From NCBI RefSeq assembly GCF_013294005.1, contig NZ_JABSNK010000007.1, positions 156,110-220,109 on the forward strand: a stretch of 64,000 nt of DNA. The letters are read 5' to 3'. Of this stretch, positions 42,234 to 51,744 are shown piece after piece. Numbering within the stretch: the stretch's first letter is position 1; the number at the start of each line of letters is the position of its first letter. Position numbers and translations under genes: made by a program. The notes beneath the pieces are model-generated. The model was not told the origin of the DNA and did not search any database. It worked only from the letters and a program-made list of their open reading frames with translations. This stretch comes from Flavobacterium gelidicaeli (GTDB lineage: Bacteria; Bacteroidota; Bacteroidia; Flavobacteriales; Flavobacteriaceae).

Positions 42234-43796
42234 TTAAATTACGATTTGTTTCAAAATTCCTGCAACATTAAGCCATAAGAAATTAAAGAAGGATTTCTCA
42301 GGTATCCTTTCTGTTTTAACCGTCGTGGTTGTAGTTTTATCATCAGTATCATTTTTTACAATTAAATTAGCAATAACACTTTTAATAATGCTTTTTTTCT
42401 TAGACCCATTTTTTTGATACAAAGTGACCTTTAAATCATGATATTGTAATGCAGCAGTTTCATAGGAGTTATAATCATTACCGTCAATTTTAAATTCTAA
42501 GTAGTCAAAAGTTCCTTTGGTGGTTGCGTTAATATACGGTTTTGTAAATCGAGCAAGTGAAGCGGTATTTAAATTAGTAATTTTCCCTGTAAAATTAAAA
42601 CGGTCTTTTTTATCTAATACATTAAAATTCCAATGCACTTTAAAAGGGGAGTTGTTCATGAACTTACAGTTAATGGCAATTTTAATATCCTTAAGTTTCT
42701 TTTGTTCAAAACCACTCTGTATGTTTGTTGCTATTAAGTTAAATTCATTGAAAGTGAGTATTCCAGGGCCTTTTGTAAAATCAATTTCCTCCTCATAAAC
42801 TAATAAGGAGTTTTTAATAGCAAGTGTATCTACTTTTAAAGGGAATTTTAAATCACGTAATAACTTATTGTAAAGCGGTTTTTTACTTAAATCATCAGTA
42901 GGTATTTTGTTCCTGTAGATATTAGCTGCTAATTTTTCAATAGCGATCTTACTTGCGTTAAAATAGGGTTTCTTATTTTTGAATCCCCAGTCTAAGGCGG
43001 TAATTTTTATCAAGTCTAATTGTAGTGTAAATAAATCTTTTTCTTTACTTAATTTGTTGGTAAATTCTCTTCGGCTATATTCTGGAGTTAATTTAAATTT
43101 ACTGATTTTTAAGTCTTTATTGGTAGTTTGTATGTTTTGAGCGGTCAAATGATAAAATTCATTTGTTTTGTAATACAAGCTATCACCACTTATATTGTAA
43201 TCATCAAACATAAATGGAATCGTATTATTCAAACTTGTTTCATTAATGACTATTCCGTTAATTTCTAAATTGATATTATTGATACTTAAAATGGGTTGAC
43301 TAGTTTGCGTATGGATAATTTTGAGGTTTCCTTTAAGAAGTTTGATTTTTGAAACAACAATGATTTCTTGGAAGGGTTTAAAAACCTCTGAGCTTAAACT
43401 TTTGGAGTTATTGATGGCTTTTTCAGTCTTTTTATAAAGTAACACTTGCGGAGTATTAATTGTAATACTACTCGCTTTTATTTTGTTGTTAAATAATATA
43501 GGCCAAATTTTAAAGTCATTAATTTCTATAGATTTTATTTTAGAATAGATTCCAAGTTTTTCATTAACTACTGTGTCTCTCTTTTTTGGAATAATAGCAA
43601 TTCCTTCGGCAGAGATTGTTCTCGATAAAAGATTTATAGAAAGGTCAGTATATGAAATAGCATAAGGAGTCTCGTTTTTATCAGAGATGATTTTGGGTAG
43701 CTGTTTATTAATCCAAAAATTCAAACCAATATTCAATACTACGAGCAAACTCAATAAAGCAATTATTGCTATGGCTATTTTTTTATAATTATTCAT
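42234..43796 (-). CDS. AsmA/DUF748-like membrane-anchored protein
   Basis: This 520-residue protein has one N-terminal membrane helix (IAIAIIALLSLLVVLNIGLNFWI) and a long beta-rich periplasmic part. It contains AsmA/DUF748-type repeats such as ISYTDLSINLLSRTISAEGI, SLARFTKPYINATTKGTFDYLEF and a hydrophobic C-terminus. AsmA-like proteins help phospholipid transport or envelope homeostasis. The family call rests on overall architecture rather than a single motif, and no neighbour gives a hint. Convergent with kynU. Confidence 0.7.
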   Translation of the reverse strand: MNNYKKIAIAIIALLSLLVVLNIGLNFWINKQLPKIISDKNETPYAISYTDLSINLLSRTISAEGIAIIPKKRDTVVNEKLGIYSKIKSIEINDFKIWPILFNNKIKASSITINTPQVLLYKKTEKAINNSKSLSSEVFKPFQEIIVVSKIKLLKGNLKIIHTQTSQPILSINNINLEINGIVINETSLNNTIPFMFDDYNISGDSLYYKTNEFYHLTAQNIQTTNKDLKISKFKLTPEYSRREFTNKLSKEKDLFTLQLDLIKITALDWGFKNKKPYFNASKIAIEKLAANIYRNKIPTDDLSKKPLYNKLLRDLKFPLKVDTLAIKNSLLVYEEEIDFTKGPGILTFNEFNLIATNIQSGFEQKKLKDIKIAINCKFMNNSPFKVHWNFNVLDKKDRFNFTGKITNLNTASLARFTKPYINATTKGTFDYLEFKIDGNDYNSYETAALQYHDLKVTLYQKNGSKKKSIIKSVIANLIVKNDTDDKTTTTTVKTERIPEKSFFNFLWLNVAGILKQIVI

Positions 43797-44022
43797 CCAA
43801 TGTTTTTTAATTGTCGTATAAAAGTACTCTTATCTTCCTAAAATAATTAATGCTATTTTAATGAAGAGTTGTAACATTATAAGACTGGATACTAGTTTTG
43901 TAGCTTTTAGTGCATATAAAAATTTTAAACTTGTAATTGTATAAGTAATTTACGGTATGACATAACAATTTACGCCTATTATTAGCTTTACTTTGCTGGA
44001 TTATAAATATAAAATTATTATT

Positions 44023-44448
44023 ATGAGAGCACTTTATTTTGTTTTACTATCGTTAGCGATTGTTTCATGTAGAAATCAAGGGTCAATGGATATCAAAGAT
44101 GCTAAACAGGCTAGTATTGATTCAATGAAAATCCAGATTGAAAAACAAAAAGTAATAGATTCAATGCAAACGGAAATGGCTAAAGTGGAAACACAGAAAA
44201 AAGAGGTTATTGTCGTGAATCAGCCAGCAAACACTACAGCGTCTACTAATGCAACGACCACTACAACCACTACTGAAAAGAAAGGTTGGAGTAGTACTGC
44301 AAAAGGAGCTGTTATAGGAGCTGGAGTAGGTGCTGCAACAGGTGCAATTATCAGCAAGAAAAAAGGACAAGGTGCTATTATTGGTGGCTTAGCTGGAGCA
44401 GGAGTTGGTGCTGGAACAGGTGCAATTATTGACGGAAAGAAAAAGTAA
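44023..44448 (+). CDS. Glycine-zipper lipoprotein
   Basis: This 141-residue lipoprotein starts MRALYFVLLSLAIVSC, with lipidated Cys16. A Lys/Gln/Ser coiled-coil-like segment (about 25-65) and a Thr-rich linker (TTTTTTTEKKGW) follow. Then come two glycine-zipper helices: GAVIGAGVGAATGAIISKKK and GAIIGGLAGAGVGAGTGAII. Gly-zipper lipoproteins insert in or span outer membranes and are often stress-related. The predicted ORF extends to 43993, but the signal peptide favours ATG 44023. A bidirectional terminator follows. Confidence 0.82.
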   Translation: MRALYFVLLSLAIVSCRNQGSMDIKDAKQASIDSMKIQIEKQKVIDSMQTEMAKVETQKKEVIVVNQPANTTASTNATTTTTTTEKKGWSSTAKGAVIGAGVGAATGAIISKKKGQGAIIGGLAGAGVGAGTGAIIDGKKK

Positions 44449-44463
44449 TCCTTTTTATTATAG

Positions 44464-44502
44464 AAAGCGCTTAGAGTTATATTAATTCTAAGCGCTTTTT
44501 TT
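44464..44502. terminator. Bidirectional terminator
   Basis: AAAGCGCTTAGA pairs with TCTAAGCGCTTT around an 11-nt loop, with a T run after it. It lies between the convergent glycine-zipper gene and the flavin reductase-like gene. Confidence 0.9.
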
Positions 44503-44530
44503 ATGGCTTTTAAGTAATGACATTATTTAA

Positions 44531-45175
44531 TTATTCTTTACTGTAAAAGGATTTTGTAGGTGTATCTCTTCTAGCATATTCATAACGGTCAATTAATTTG
44601 GGTAAGCAATATCCGTCTAGTCCGTTAAGCGCTACTACATTTTCTTTGTCAATTTGTAACCATCCATCTTTGTCAGCGAGTTCTTCATTATAAAATAATT
44701 TTTCAATGCTAGCTATAACATGTACTGTGTCATTTTCTTTAATGTAATATTCATTAAGATATTTACAATATAACTGTACAGGACTGCCTTTTACAAAAGG
44801 AATTGCTATATCCGTTTTAAATTCTTCCTGTAAATTTGTTTTGTCAAACTCTGATTCATCGGGGTCATAATTTGCCGATGTATGATGTGCATCAGAAATC
44901 ATTGTGACTGTAATGTGATTAACAGTGAAATATCCCGTCTCTGTAATATTCTTATATGTATCTCGAGGAACAGTTGTAGGTCTCATAATAAAACCAATCA
45001 AAGCTGGATTACTTCCTAAATGAGTAATGCTGCTAAATACGGCTACATTATTTATTCCGTTAACAGATTTAGTAGCGATCAAGTTAGCTGATTTATATCC
45101 CGTACAAGAGTTGATTAAATTGAGTCTTTCTATCTTTTGCATTTTAGCAATAGCTGCTGCTGTTATTTCCTTCAT
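44531..45175 (-). CDS. Flavin reductase-like FMN-binding protein
   Basis: This 214-residue protein fits the split-barrel flavin reductase-like family (DIM6/NTAB type). Features include KSANLIATKSVNGINNVAVFSS, IGFIMRPTTVPRDTYKNITE (FMN contact region) and YFTVNHI. The last third is an extension common in flavobacterial members. Such proteins bind FMN and either reduce flavin for partner monooxygenases or act alone; the partner is unknown. Kynurenine monooxygenase nearby uses NADPH directly, so a link is not needed. Confidence 0.85.
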   Translation of the reverse strand: MKEITAAAIAKMQKIERLNLINSCTGYKSANLIATKSVNGINNVAVFSSITHLGSNPALIGFIMRPTTVPRDTYKNITETGYFTVNHITVTMISDAHHTSANYDPDESEFDKTNLQEEFKTDIAIPFVKGSPVQLYCKYLNEYYIKENDTVHVIASIEKLFYNEELADKDGWLQIDKENVVALNGLDGYCLPKLIDRYEYARRDTPTKSFYSKE

Positions 45176-45335
45176 ATTCTTTTATTTAAAGATAAAGTGT
45201 TTTTTTTGTTTAACAAAAATACAATAAAATTAAACAAGTGTAGTTTTATTGTATTTTAAAATGACTAGCTAGTTGAAGAAACTGTTTTTGCTTCTGAAAT
45301 AATTTATATTTGTTATACTCAATTTATTATCTATT

Positions 45336-47720
45336 ATGAAAATAATCAAGAAAAGTCTTTTAGTTTTAGTAGTTGTTATTTTGCTTTTGGCAATAGCCTT
45401 AATAAGCTATATTTTCTATCTCAAACCTAAGTATGAAGGCGAAGTTTTATTAAAAGATTTAAATAAAGAAACTACAGTGTACTTTGATGATTATGGTATT
45501 CCGCATATTTATGCTGATAACCCTAAGGATGCTATGCTTGCTTTAGGGTATGTGCATGCGCAAGATAGATTATGGCAAATGGAATTAATGCGCAGGATAG
45601 CACCGGGTAAATTATCAGCCATTTTTGGTAGTGTCGCAATAGATAATGATATGTTTTTTGCAGGATTAGGAATTGAAGAAGCTTCTGCAAAAGCAATTGC
45701 TACTCTTGATAAAAATAGTCCTAGCTATCAATTAACGATGGCATATTTAGACGGAATCAATCAATACATGGATGAAGAGGTTACGCCTATTGAGTTTCAA
45801 TTATTAGGTGTCAAAAAAGAAAAGTTTACTATAAAAGATGTTTATAATATTTTTGGTTATATGTCATTCAGTTTTGCGATGGCTCAAAAATCAGATCCTT
45901 TAATGACTGATATTCGTAATAAATATGGCATGGAATACCTGAAAGATTTAGGTATTGACGGCGCATTTAATTCGGTAAAAATTAAAAATTCGAAGAGCAA
46001 ACCAGAGGAATATGCTGCGATTTCAAAGTCGGTTGCTGCTTTACTGAATAAATCTCCTATTCCACCATTTATAGGAAGCAACAGTTGGGTAATAGGAGGT
46101 AAGAAGACTAAAAGTGGTAAAGTGCTTTTTGCTAATGATCCGCATATTGGGTTTTCGCAACCAGGAACGTGGTATGAAGCACATATTGTTACGCCTGAAT
46201 TTGAATTGTATGGTTGCTACTTAGCCGGTACTCCGTTTCCTTTATTAGCACACAATCGTGATTATGCCTATGGTTTGACTATGTTTGAAAATGATGATAT
46301 TGATTTGTACCAAGAAGAAAATAACAGTGCGAACGCTAATCAATACAAAACTCCAACCGGTTTTGCTGACTATACTATTATAAAAAAGATCATAAAAGTT
46401 AAAGATACTAGTGATTGCGTATTGAATGTAAAAGTGAGTCGCCATGGACCAATCATGAATGATTTGATTAAAGGATTAAATTCTAAAAATCCAGTAGCTA
46501 TGTCCTGGATCTATACACAACAACCCATAAAAATATTAGATGCGGTTTATACGTTGTCTCATGCTAAAAATATAACCGATTTTCAACGTGGTGTTAAGTT
46601 GATTGCAGCACCCGGTTTAAATATTATGTATGGTGATGCTAAAGGAAATGTTGCTTGGTGGGCTACCGGGAAATTATATAAACATAAGGAAGGAGTGAAT
46701 TCTAATTTTATTTTAAACGGAGCATCAGGTAATGATGATATTCAAGAGTTTTTGGATTTCTCCAAAAATCCTTCGGCAATGAATCCCGATTGGAATTATG
46801 TTTATTCAGCAAACAATCAGCCCGAAGCAGTTGATGGGTTCCTATATCCAGGCTATTATTTACCTGAAGACAGAGCAAAACGCATCATAAATTTATTAGA
46901 TCCAAAGTCGGATTGGGATAAAGAGGCTGTCTCAAAAATGCTTACTGATAACACGTCTCCAGTTTCGCCAATTGTGGCGGCCGAATTGATTCATAATTTA
47001 GCTTTAAAAAAGCTTACTAAAAATGAGGGCAAAGCATTAGAATATTTAAAAAACTGGAGTGGCAGGAATGATGTTACTGATATTGCACCAACAATTTATA
47101 ATAAATGGATCTATTTTTATTTAAAAAATACTTTTGAGGATGAATTAGGAGCTGATGGTTTTGAGCAATTTTTAAGCACCCACATTATGAAACAAGCAAT
47201 TGCTAAGTTGCTTGAAAACGAAAAGTCTTTGTGGTGGGATAATGTTACAACTAAGGGTAAAAAAGAAACACGTAGCCAGATTGTTTCCCAATCGTTCAAG
47301 CAGGCTATTGGTTCGTTAGAAAAGCAATTAGGGAATACGGTTGAAAAATGGAGTTGGAGTACGGTTCATAATGTAGAGTTTAAGCATCCTTTAGGTAAGG
47401 TTGCTGCTTTACGCAAAATTTTTAATGTAGGTCCGTTTGCTGTTTCGGGCTCTAATGAAGTGATAAACAATCAAATGTTTCATTATACTAACGACAAAGA
47501 ATATACTGTGACAGGAGGTCCCTCTACTAGGATAATTATAGATTTTTCGGATGTAGAAAACAGTTGGAGTATATTACCAACTGGACAATCTGGAAATCCT
47601 TTTAGCAAACATTATAACGACCAGGCTAAATTGTATAACGAAGGAAAATTTAGAAAGATGAAAATGAACAAAGAGGAGATTGTAAAGACTGGTACTAAGT
47701 TGGTTTTTAAAGCAAAATAG
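45336..47720 (+). CDS. Penicillin acylase family protein
   Basis: This 794-residue Ntn-hydrolase has an N-terminal membrane anchor or signal (LLVLVVVILLLAIALISYIF), an alpha chain (DDYGIPHIYADN, LGYVHAQDRLWQMELMRR) and a beta chain starting at the catalytic Ser248 in FIGSNSWVIGG. Later motifs are FANDPHIGFSQPGTWYEAHI, HGPIMND and SGSNEVINNQM with the conserved Asn. Relatives hydrolyse amide bonds in penicillins, acyl-homoserine lactones or peptides; the substrate here cannot be told. The chain should be processed autocatalytically. A TATATTTG box lies at 45305-45312. Confidence 0.92.
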   Translation: MKIIKKSLLVLVVVILLLAIALISYIFYLKPKYEGEVLLKDLNKETTVYFDDYGIPHIYADNPKDAMLALGYVHAQDRLWQMELMRRIAPGKLSAIFGSVAIDNDMFFAGLGIEEASAKAIATLDKNSPSYQLTMAYLDGINQYMDEEVTPIEFQLLGVKKEKFTIKDVYNIFGYMSFSFAMAQKSDPLMTDIRNKYGMEYLKDLGIDGAFNSVKIKNSKSKPEEYAAISKSVAALLNKSPIPPFIGSNSWVIGGKKTKSGKVLFANDPHIGFSQPGTWYEAHIVTPEFELYGCYLAGTPFPLLAHNRDYAYGLTMFENDDIDLYQEENNSANANQYKTPTGFADYTIIKKIIKVKDTSDCVLNVKVSRHGPIMNDLIKGLNSKNPVAMSWIYTQQPIKILDAVYTLSHAKNITDFQRGVKLIAAPGLNIMYGDAKGNVAWWATGKLYKHKEGVNSNFILNGASGNDDIQEFLDFSKNPSAMNPDWNYVYSANNQPEAVDGFLYPGYYLPEDRAKRIINLLDPKSDWDKEAVSKMLTDNTSPVSPIVAAELIHNLALKKLTKNEGKALEYLKNWSGRNDVTDIAPTIYNKWIYFYLKNTFEDELGADGFEQFLSTHIMKQAIAKLLENEKSLWWDNVTTKGKKETRSQIVSQSFKQAIGSLEKQLGNTVEKWSWSTVHNVEFKHPLGKVAALRKIFNVGPFAVSGSNEVINNQMFHYTNDKEYTVTGGPSTRIIIDFSDVENSWSILPTGQSGNPFSKHYNDQAKLYNEGKFRKMKMNKEEIVKTGTKLVFKAK

Positions 47721-47792
47721 AAATTGTTTTAAAAAGTTTTATTTTGGGTTTAGAAAATAGAATTTGTTGTTTTAGGGATAATGTTATTGGCG

Positions 47793-47898
47793 CTTTTGCG
47801 TGAGGGGTTGTAGTGGAAATCCTTTTTTGAGGAACGATAAAAAGATTGCAGCGAAAAACCCGACCGAAGCTTTTTAGCGAAGGGCACGCCCAAATCAT
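47793..47898 (+). repeat. Structured dispersed repeat, copy E (long-arm form)
   Basis: GCGTGAGGGGTTGTAGTGG, a hairpin AATCCTTTTTT / AAAAAGATT, then AACCCGACCGAAGCTTTTTA and GGGCACGCC. In the 3' part the GGGTC tip of copies B and D is replaced by an extended GAAGCTTT segment. It lies between the penicillin acylase and kmo genes. Confidence 0.72.
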
Positions 47899-47993
47899 TA
47901 TTTTGTTGCTAATAATTTAAATTTTATGTTTTTTTTAATGGCTTCTTTATATTATATACTTATTTTTACGAACTTATAATTAGAATTTTTTTG

Positions 47994-49331
47994 ATGCAAA
48001 CTCCACTTAAAATTGCTGTTGTAGGTTCGGGATTAGTTGGCTCATTGCTGGCAATTTATCTAAAAAAAGCTGGACACACGGTTCATATCTATGATCGAAG
48101 TCCAGATATTCGTAAAATCATCTTTTCGGGACGCTCCATTAATTTGGCAATGTCTAACAGGGGCTGGAAAGCACTTGATGGAGTAGGTGTGGGTGATGCA
48201 GTTAGAGACATTGCGATCCCAATGGATAAACGCGCAATTCACTTAGTTGATAAACTTAATTTTCAGTCTTATGGACAAGAAGGAGAGGCGATTTATTCGA
48301 TTTCAAGGGGGATTTTAAATAGAAAAATGATTGATCTTGCCGAAGCTGCTGGAGCAGAGTTTTTCTTTGATGAAAAAATATGGGATGTTACGCTAAAAGA
48401 AGCGACTTTACATACTGGAGAAACAGAGCGAGGAGTTTGGGAAGAGAAGCAATACGATATGGTTTTTGGAGCTGATGGTGCTTTTTCTAGAATAAGACAC
48501 CGCATGCAACGCCAGAGTATGTTTAATTATTCGCAAGAATTTTTAAATATTGGTTATAAAGAATTGAATATTCCGGCTAATGCCGATGGAACACATAAAT
48601 TAGATAAGAATTCATTTCATATTTGGCCTCGTGGCGAATATATGTTGATTGCACTGCCTAATCTTGACGGAAGTTTTACCTGTACTTTATTCATGCCTTT
48701 TGAAGGGGAGAACTCCTTTGATTCTTTGAAAGAGGTGAAGGATGTTGAGAGCTTTTTTGAAAAGAATTTTCCGGATTCCATAGAGGTTATTCCTATGTTG
48801 ACTGAAGATTTCTTTAAAAACCCTACGAGTACTTTAGTGACTATGAAATGTTTTCCTTGGACTTACGAGAATAAAGTGGCTTTAATTGGGGATGCGTGTC
48901 ATGCGATTGTTCCATTTTATGGACAAGGGATGAATGCAGGTTTTGAAGATATTTCTGTTTTGTATGAAATGATGGAGAAATACGGAGATGATTGGGAAAA
49001 AATATTCTCAGAATATCAAGATTCTCGTAAACCAAATGCTGATGCAATAGCAGAATTGTCCTATCGTAATTTTATGGAGATGAGCTCTAAAACAGCTGAT
49101 GATAAATTCTTGTTGCAAAAGAAAATTGAAAAATTATTCTCAGAGAGGCATCCTGAAAAATGGATTCCGTTATACAGTAGAGTGACTTTTAGTGATCGCC
49201 CGTATGCAGAAGCGCTTGCGATTGGTGATTTGCAAAACGAAATAATGCAAAAAGTTTTGAAAACTGAGAACATTGATGAAATCTGGGACAGTAAAGAAAT
49301 TGAAGATAAAATATTAGCGCTGTTAGGGTAA
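47994..49331 (+). CDS. kmo: Kynurenine 3-monooxygenase
   Basis: This 445-residue FAD monooxygenase hydroxylates kynurenine to 3-hydroxykynurenine. It has the FAD loop IAVVGSGLVGSLLAIYLKKAG, the KMO-type RSINLAMSNRGW, the second FAD site KVALIGDACHAIVPFYGQGMNAGFED and the C-terminal FSDRPYAEALAIG. This is the NAD(P)H-dependent bacterial type. With kynureninase at 40918 it forms part of tryptophan breakdown. ATG 47994 is used; a TTG at 47991 is in frame just before. A terminator follows. Confidence 0.95.
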   Translation: MQTPLKIAVVGSGLVGSLLAIYLKKAGHTVHIYDRSPDIRKIIFSGRSINLAMSNRGWKALDGVGVGDAVRDIAIPMDKRAIHLVDKLNFQSYGQEGEAIYSISRGILNRKMIDLAEAAGAEFFFDEKIWDVTLKEATLHTGETERGVWEEKQYDMVFGADGAFSRIRHRMQRQSMFNYSQEFLNIGYKELNIPANADGTHKLDKNSFHIWPRGEYMLIALPNLDGSFTCTLFMPFEGENSFDSLKEVKDVESFFEKNFPDSIEVIPMLTEDFFKNPTSTLVTMKCFPWTYENKVALIGDACHAIVPFYGQGMNAGFEDISVLYEMMEKYGDDWEKIFSEYQDSRKPNADAIAELSYRNFMEMSSKTADDKFLLQKKIEKLFSERHPEKWIPLYSRVTFSDRPYAEALAIGDLQNEIMQKVLKTENIDEIWDSKEIEDKILALLG

Positions 49332-49357
49332 TATTAACGTGAATTAAAATACAAAAA

Positions 49358-49392
49358 AAAACCAACTTATTTTAAAAAAGTAAGTTGGTTTT
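49358..49392. terminator. Bidirectional terminator between kmo and the cupin gene
   Basis: AAAACCAACTTA pairs with TAAGTTGGTTTT, with A- and T-rich flanks, between convergent genes. Confidence 0.9.
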
Positions 49393-49406
49393 TTTTGTGT
49401 AATGTT

Positions 49407-49769
49407 TTATTCTTCGCGATGGACTTTAGTAAAGTCAAAAGCGGGTTTGCAAATTGCAATGTATTCACATTCTTCATCAAAAGGATTTGAATATTGCACG
49501 CGCGTATTTCTTTCGATTTTGATAGATTGTCCAGCTTCTAGAATTATGGTTTCGTCTTCAATAATAAATTGTTTTTTACCTCTTATTATATAGGTGTACT
49601 CTTCAAATTCTGGAGTTTGAAATGGCTCTGCCCATTTTGGAGGAGCAACCATGTGTGCAATCGAGATTTCAGGATTGTTTGTTGCTGCAAGTCCGTGGTG
49701 TTCTTCGATACGTTTTCCGTCAGTTGTTGGAACAATAAAGGGGTTGTTTTGTATTAAGTATTGCTTCAT
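49407..49769 (-). CDS. Small cupin domain protein
   Basis: This 120-residue protein is a single cupin barrel. The core reads IAHMVAPPKWAEPFQTPEFEEYTYIIRGKKQF, then ETIILEAGQSIKIERNTRVQYSNP. The usual metal-binding His pair (HxH) of the first cupin motif is not evident; Glu residues (EFEEYTYI) hold the region. It is too short for 3-hydroxyanthranilate dioxygenase (about 170-180 residues), although its place beside kmo would invite that name. Function unknown. Confidence 0.82.
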   Translation of the reverse strand: MKQYLIQNNPFIVPTTDGKRIEEHHGLAATNNPEISIAHMVAPPKWAEPFQTPEFEEYTYIIRGKKQFIIEDETIILEAGQSIKIERNTRVQYSNPFDEECEYIAICKPAFDFTKVHREE

Positions 49770-49786
49770 AATGCTAAAAATAAGTT

Positions 49787-49814
49787 AACCTCTCCTAATT
49801 AGTTAAGAGAGGTT
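49787..49814 (-). terminator. Terminator of the HerA-like gene
   Basis: AACCTCTC pairs with GAGAGGTT around a 12-nt loop, 11 bp beyond the stop of the minus-strand gene at 49825. Confidence 0.75.
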
Positions 49815-49824
49815 ATAAATGATT

Positions 49825-51369
49825 TTACTTTTTGAATATTTTTGTCAGTACACCAAATACACCTCTAATAAAGGTGGCACTAGTAAGTACTTTAATAACC
49901 GACTTGCTTACTGCACTAGTTGTATTGTTAGATTTAGTTGTTCTGGTTTTTGCTGCCTTTTCTTCCGCTTTTTCATCGGCTTCTTTTTGAGCTTCAGCAG
50001 CAGCTTCGTTTTCGATAACCGTAATTTTCTTGTTTAGCATTTCATACGCACTCTCACGATCAATAAGTTCACTGTACTTCTTGACTAATCTCGATTTATT
50101 GTTGATTTCTTGAATTTCTGTTTCTGATAAAATATCCATTCTACTCATAGGTGCTCTAAGCATAGTTGCAACAAGAGGAGTAGGGATTCCTTTTTCATTT
50201 AAAGCAGTAACTAAGGCTTCTCCAATACCTAAACTCGTCAAAACTTCACTAGTGTTATAGTATTCGGAAGTAGGATAATTGTCAGCAGTTTGCTTAATTG
50301 ATTTTCGGTCATTTGCTGTAAAGGCTCTTAAAGCATGTTGTATTTTTAAACCTAACTGCGCTAGAACACCACTAGGCACATCCATTGGGTTTTGTGTTAC
50401 AAAGTAGATTCCGACTCCTTTAGAACGGATCAATTTAACGATTGTTTCTATTTGTTCCAATAATGCCTTGCTGGCTTCATTGAAAATTAAATGTGCTTCA
50501 TCAATAAAAATAACCAATTCAGGTTGTTCTGAATCTCCTTTTTCAGGCATTTGCTGGTATATTTCGGCAAGCATGCTTAGCATGAATGTTGAAAAAAGTT
50601 TTGGTTTGTCTTGTATATCAGTTAAACGAAGAATATTTACGTAGCCTTTTCCGTTTTCATCAATGCGCATTAAATCTTCAATATCAAATGACATTTCACC
50701 AAAAAAGATATCTCCGCCTTGTTGCTCTAATTCGATTATCTTACGTAGAATAGTTCCTGTAGTCGATGTAGATATTTTTCCGTAGCTCTTTGTAATCTCT
50801 TCTTTTCCTTCTTCAGTAATGTAATTAATTACTTTTTTGATGTCTTTAAGGTCTAATAAAGGCATCTTATTATCATCACAATATTTAAATATTATGGAGA
50901 TTACCCCTGACTGGGTATCATTTAAATCTAATATTCTAGAAAAAAGTACAGGTCCAAACTCAGAAACTGTAGCCCGAAGGCGAACGCCATTTTGTTCTGA
51001 TAGTGTTAGAAGTTCAACTGGAAATTTAGCAACTTGATACGGCAGGTTGATCTTGGCGTGGCGGTCAGTAATAAAGGATTTTTCTTCTCCTTCTTTAGCA
51101 ATTCCACTAAAGTCTCCCTTGATGTCCATCATTAGTACAGGGATTCCAAAAGACGATAATTGCTCTGAAAATACTTGAATTGTCTTTGTTTTTCCAGTTC
51201 CAGTAGCTCCAGCTATCAATCCGTGCCTATTTAATGTCTTTAAAGGTATTTTTACAAAGGCATCTGCTATAGCTTCTCCATTAAGAATTGCTCCTCCAAG
51301 GGTAATGCTCTCTCCTTTAGAGGTGTATCCTTCGTTAATGTGTTTTATAAAATCTTCTGTGCTATTCAT
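49825..51369 (-). CDS. HerA-like/DUF853 ATPase
   Basis: This 514-residue P-loop ATPase belongs to the HerA-FtsK group annotated as DUF853. Walker A is LIAGATGTGKTKT, Walker B is LVIFIDEAHLIFNEAS, and the arginine-finger-like region contains IYFVTQNPMDVPSGVLAQLG. The C-terminal part is Glu/Ala/Lys-rich, possibly coiled coil, ending in a hydrophobic tail (FIRGVFGVLTKIF). E. coli YjgR is a relative of unknown function. No NurA nuclease or SIR2 partner is adjacent, so a HerA-based defence system is not supported. The start MNSTEDF at 51369 is preferred over 51399. Confidence 0.88.
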   Translation of the reverse strand: MNSTEDFIKHINEGYTSKGESITLGGAILNGEAIADAFVKIPLKTLNRHGLIAGATGTGKTKTIQVFSEQLSSFGIPVLMMDIKGDFSGIAKEGEEKSFITDRHAKINLPYQVAKFPVELLTLSEQNGVRLRATVSEFGPVLFSRILDLNDTQSGVISIIFKYCDDNKMPLLDLKDIKKVINYITEEGKEEITKSYGKISTSTTGTILRKIIELEQQGGDIFFGEMSFDIEDLMRIDENGKGYVNILRLTDIQDKPKLFSTFMLSMLAEIYQQMPEKGDSEQPELVIFIDEAHLIFNEASKALLEQIETIVKLIRSKGVGIYFVTQNPMDVPSGVLAQLGLKIQHALRAFTANDRKSIKQTADNYPTSEYYNTSEVLTSLGIGEALVTALNEKGIPTPLVATMLRAPMSRMDILSETEIQEINNKSRLVKKYSELIDRESAYEMLNKKITVIENEAAAEAQKEADEKAEEKAAKTRTTKSNNTTSAVSKSVIKVLTSATFIRGVFGVLTKIFKK

Positions 51370-51744
51370 AATTGAATTTGTTGTTATAATTATATGCAAG
51401 ATATTATTATTTTTCTTATATTGTACTTTATAGCGTTAACTGTAATTTAATTCCTTTTTTATTGCTAATAATTAAAAAAAGATTTTTTTACTACAACGTT
51501 ATAATTGTTGTGTAAATGGAGGTTTTATTCCTAATTTATTGTGTTATTTTTCTAAAAAACCCAATTTATGCTTTGTAAACTGATAAAAGTTTAATTATTA
51601 ATTTTGTTTGATTTTTTTTTAACTAAAATTAATTCGAATAAAATTAAAAAAAGTTTTTTTATTTCAACTAAACATATAAATTTGCGGAACTACAAGTTTA
51701 TTACAACTAAAATAAATTATTTAAAACTATTAAAATTAAAAAAA
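51370..51744 (+). promoter_or_regulatory. Upstream region of the ExbB-TonB operon
   Basis: This AT-rich gap lies between divergent genes. A TAAATTTG box (51677-51684) is 60 bp before the exbB ATG at 51745, without a clear TTG at -33. Long A and T tracts dominate. An open frame that continues upstream to 51604 looks spurious. No RNA gene was recognised. Confidence 0.4.

Noticed and set aside
49407..49769. 3-hydroxyanthranilate 3,4-dioxygenase
   Set aside because: The protein is 120 residues against about 175 expected and lacks a clear metal-binding His pair, despite its kmo neighbour.
49825..51369. HerA-type antiphage defence gene
   Set aside because: Defence HerA systems pair with SIR2, DUF4297 or NurA partners; the neighbours here are a cupin and a TonB operon, and the sequence fits housekeeping DUF853.
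51604..51744. 47-residue N-terminal extension of ExbB
   Set aside because: Composition is Lys/Ile/Asn from an AT-rich leader that also contains the -7 promoter box; ExbB proteins start near MANVKK.
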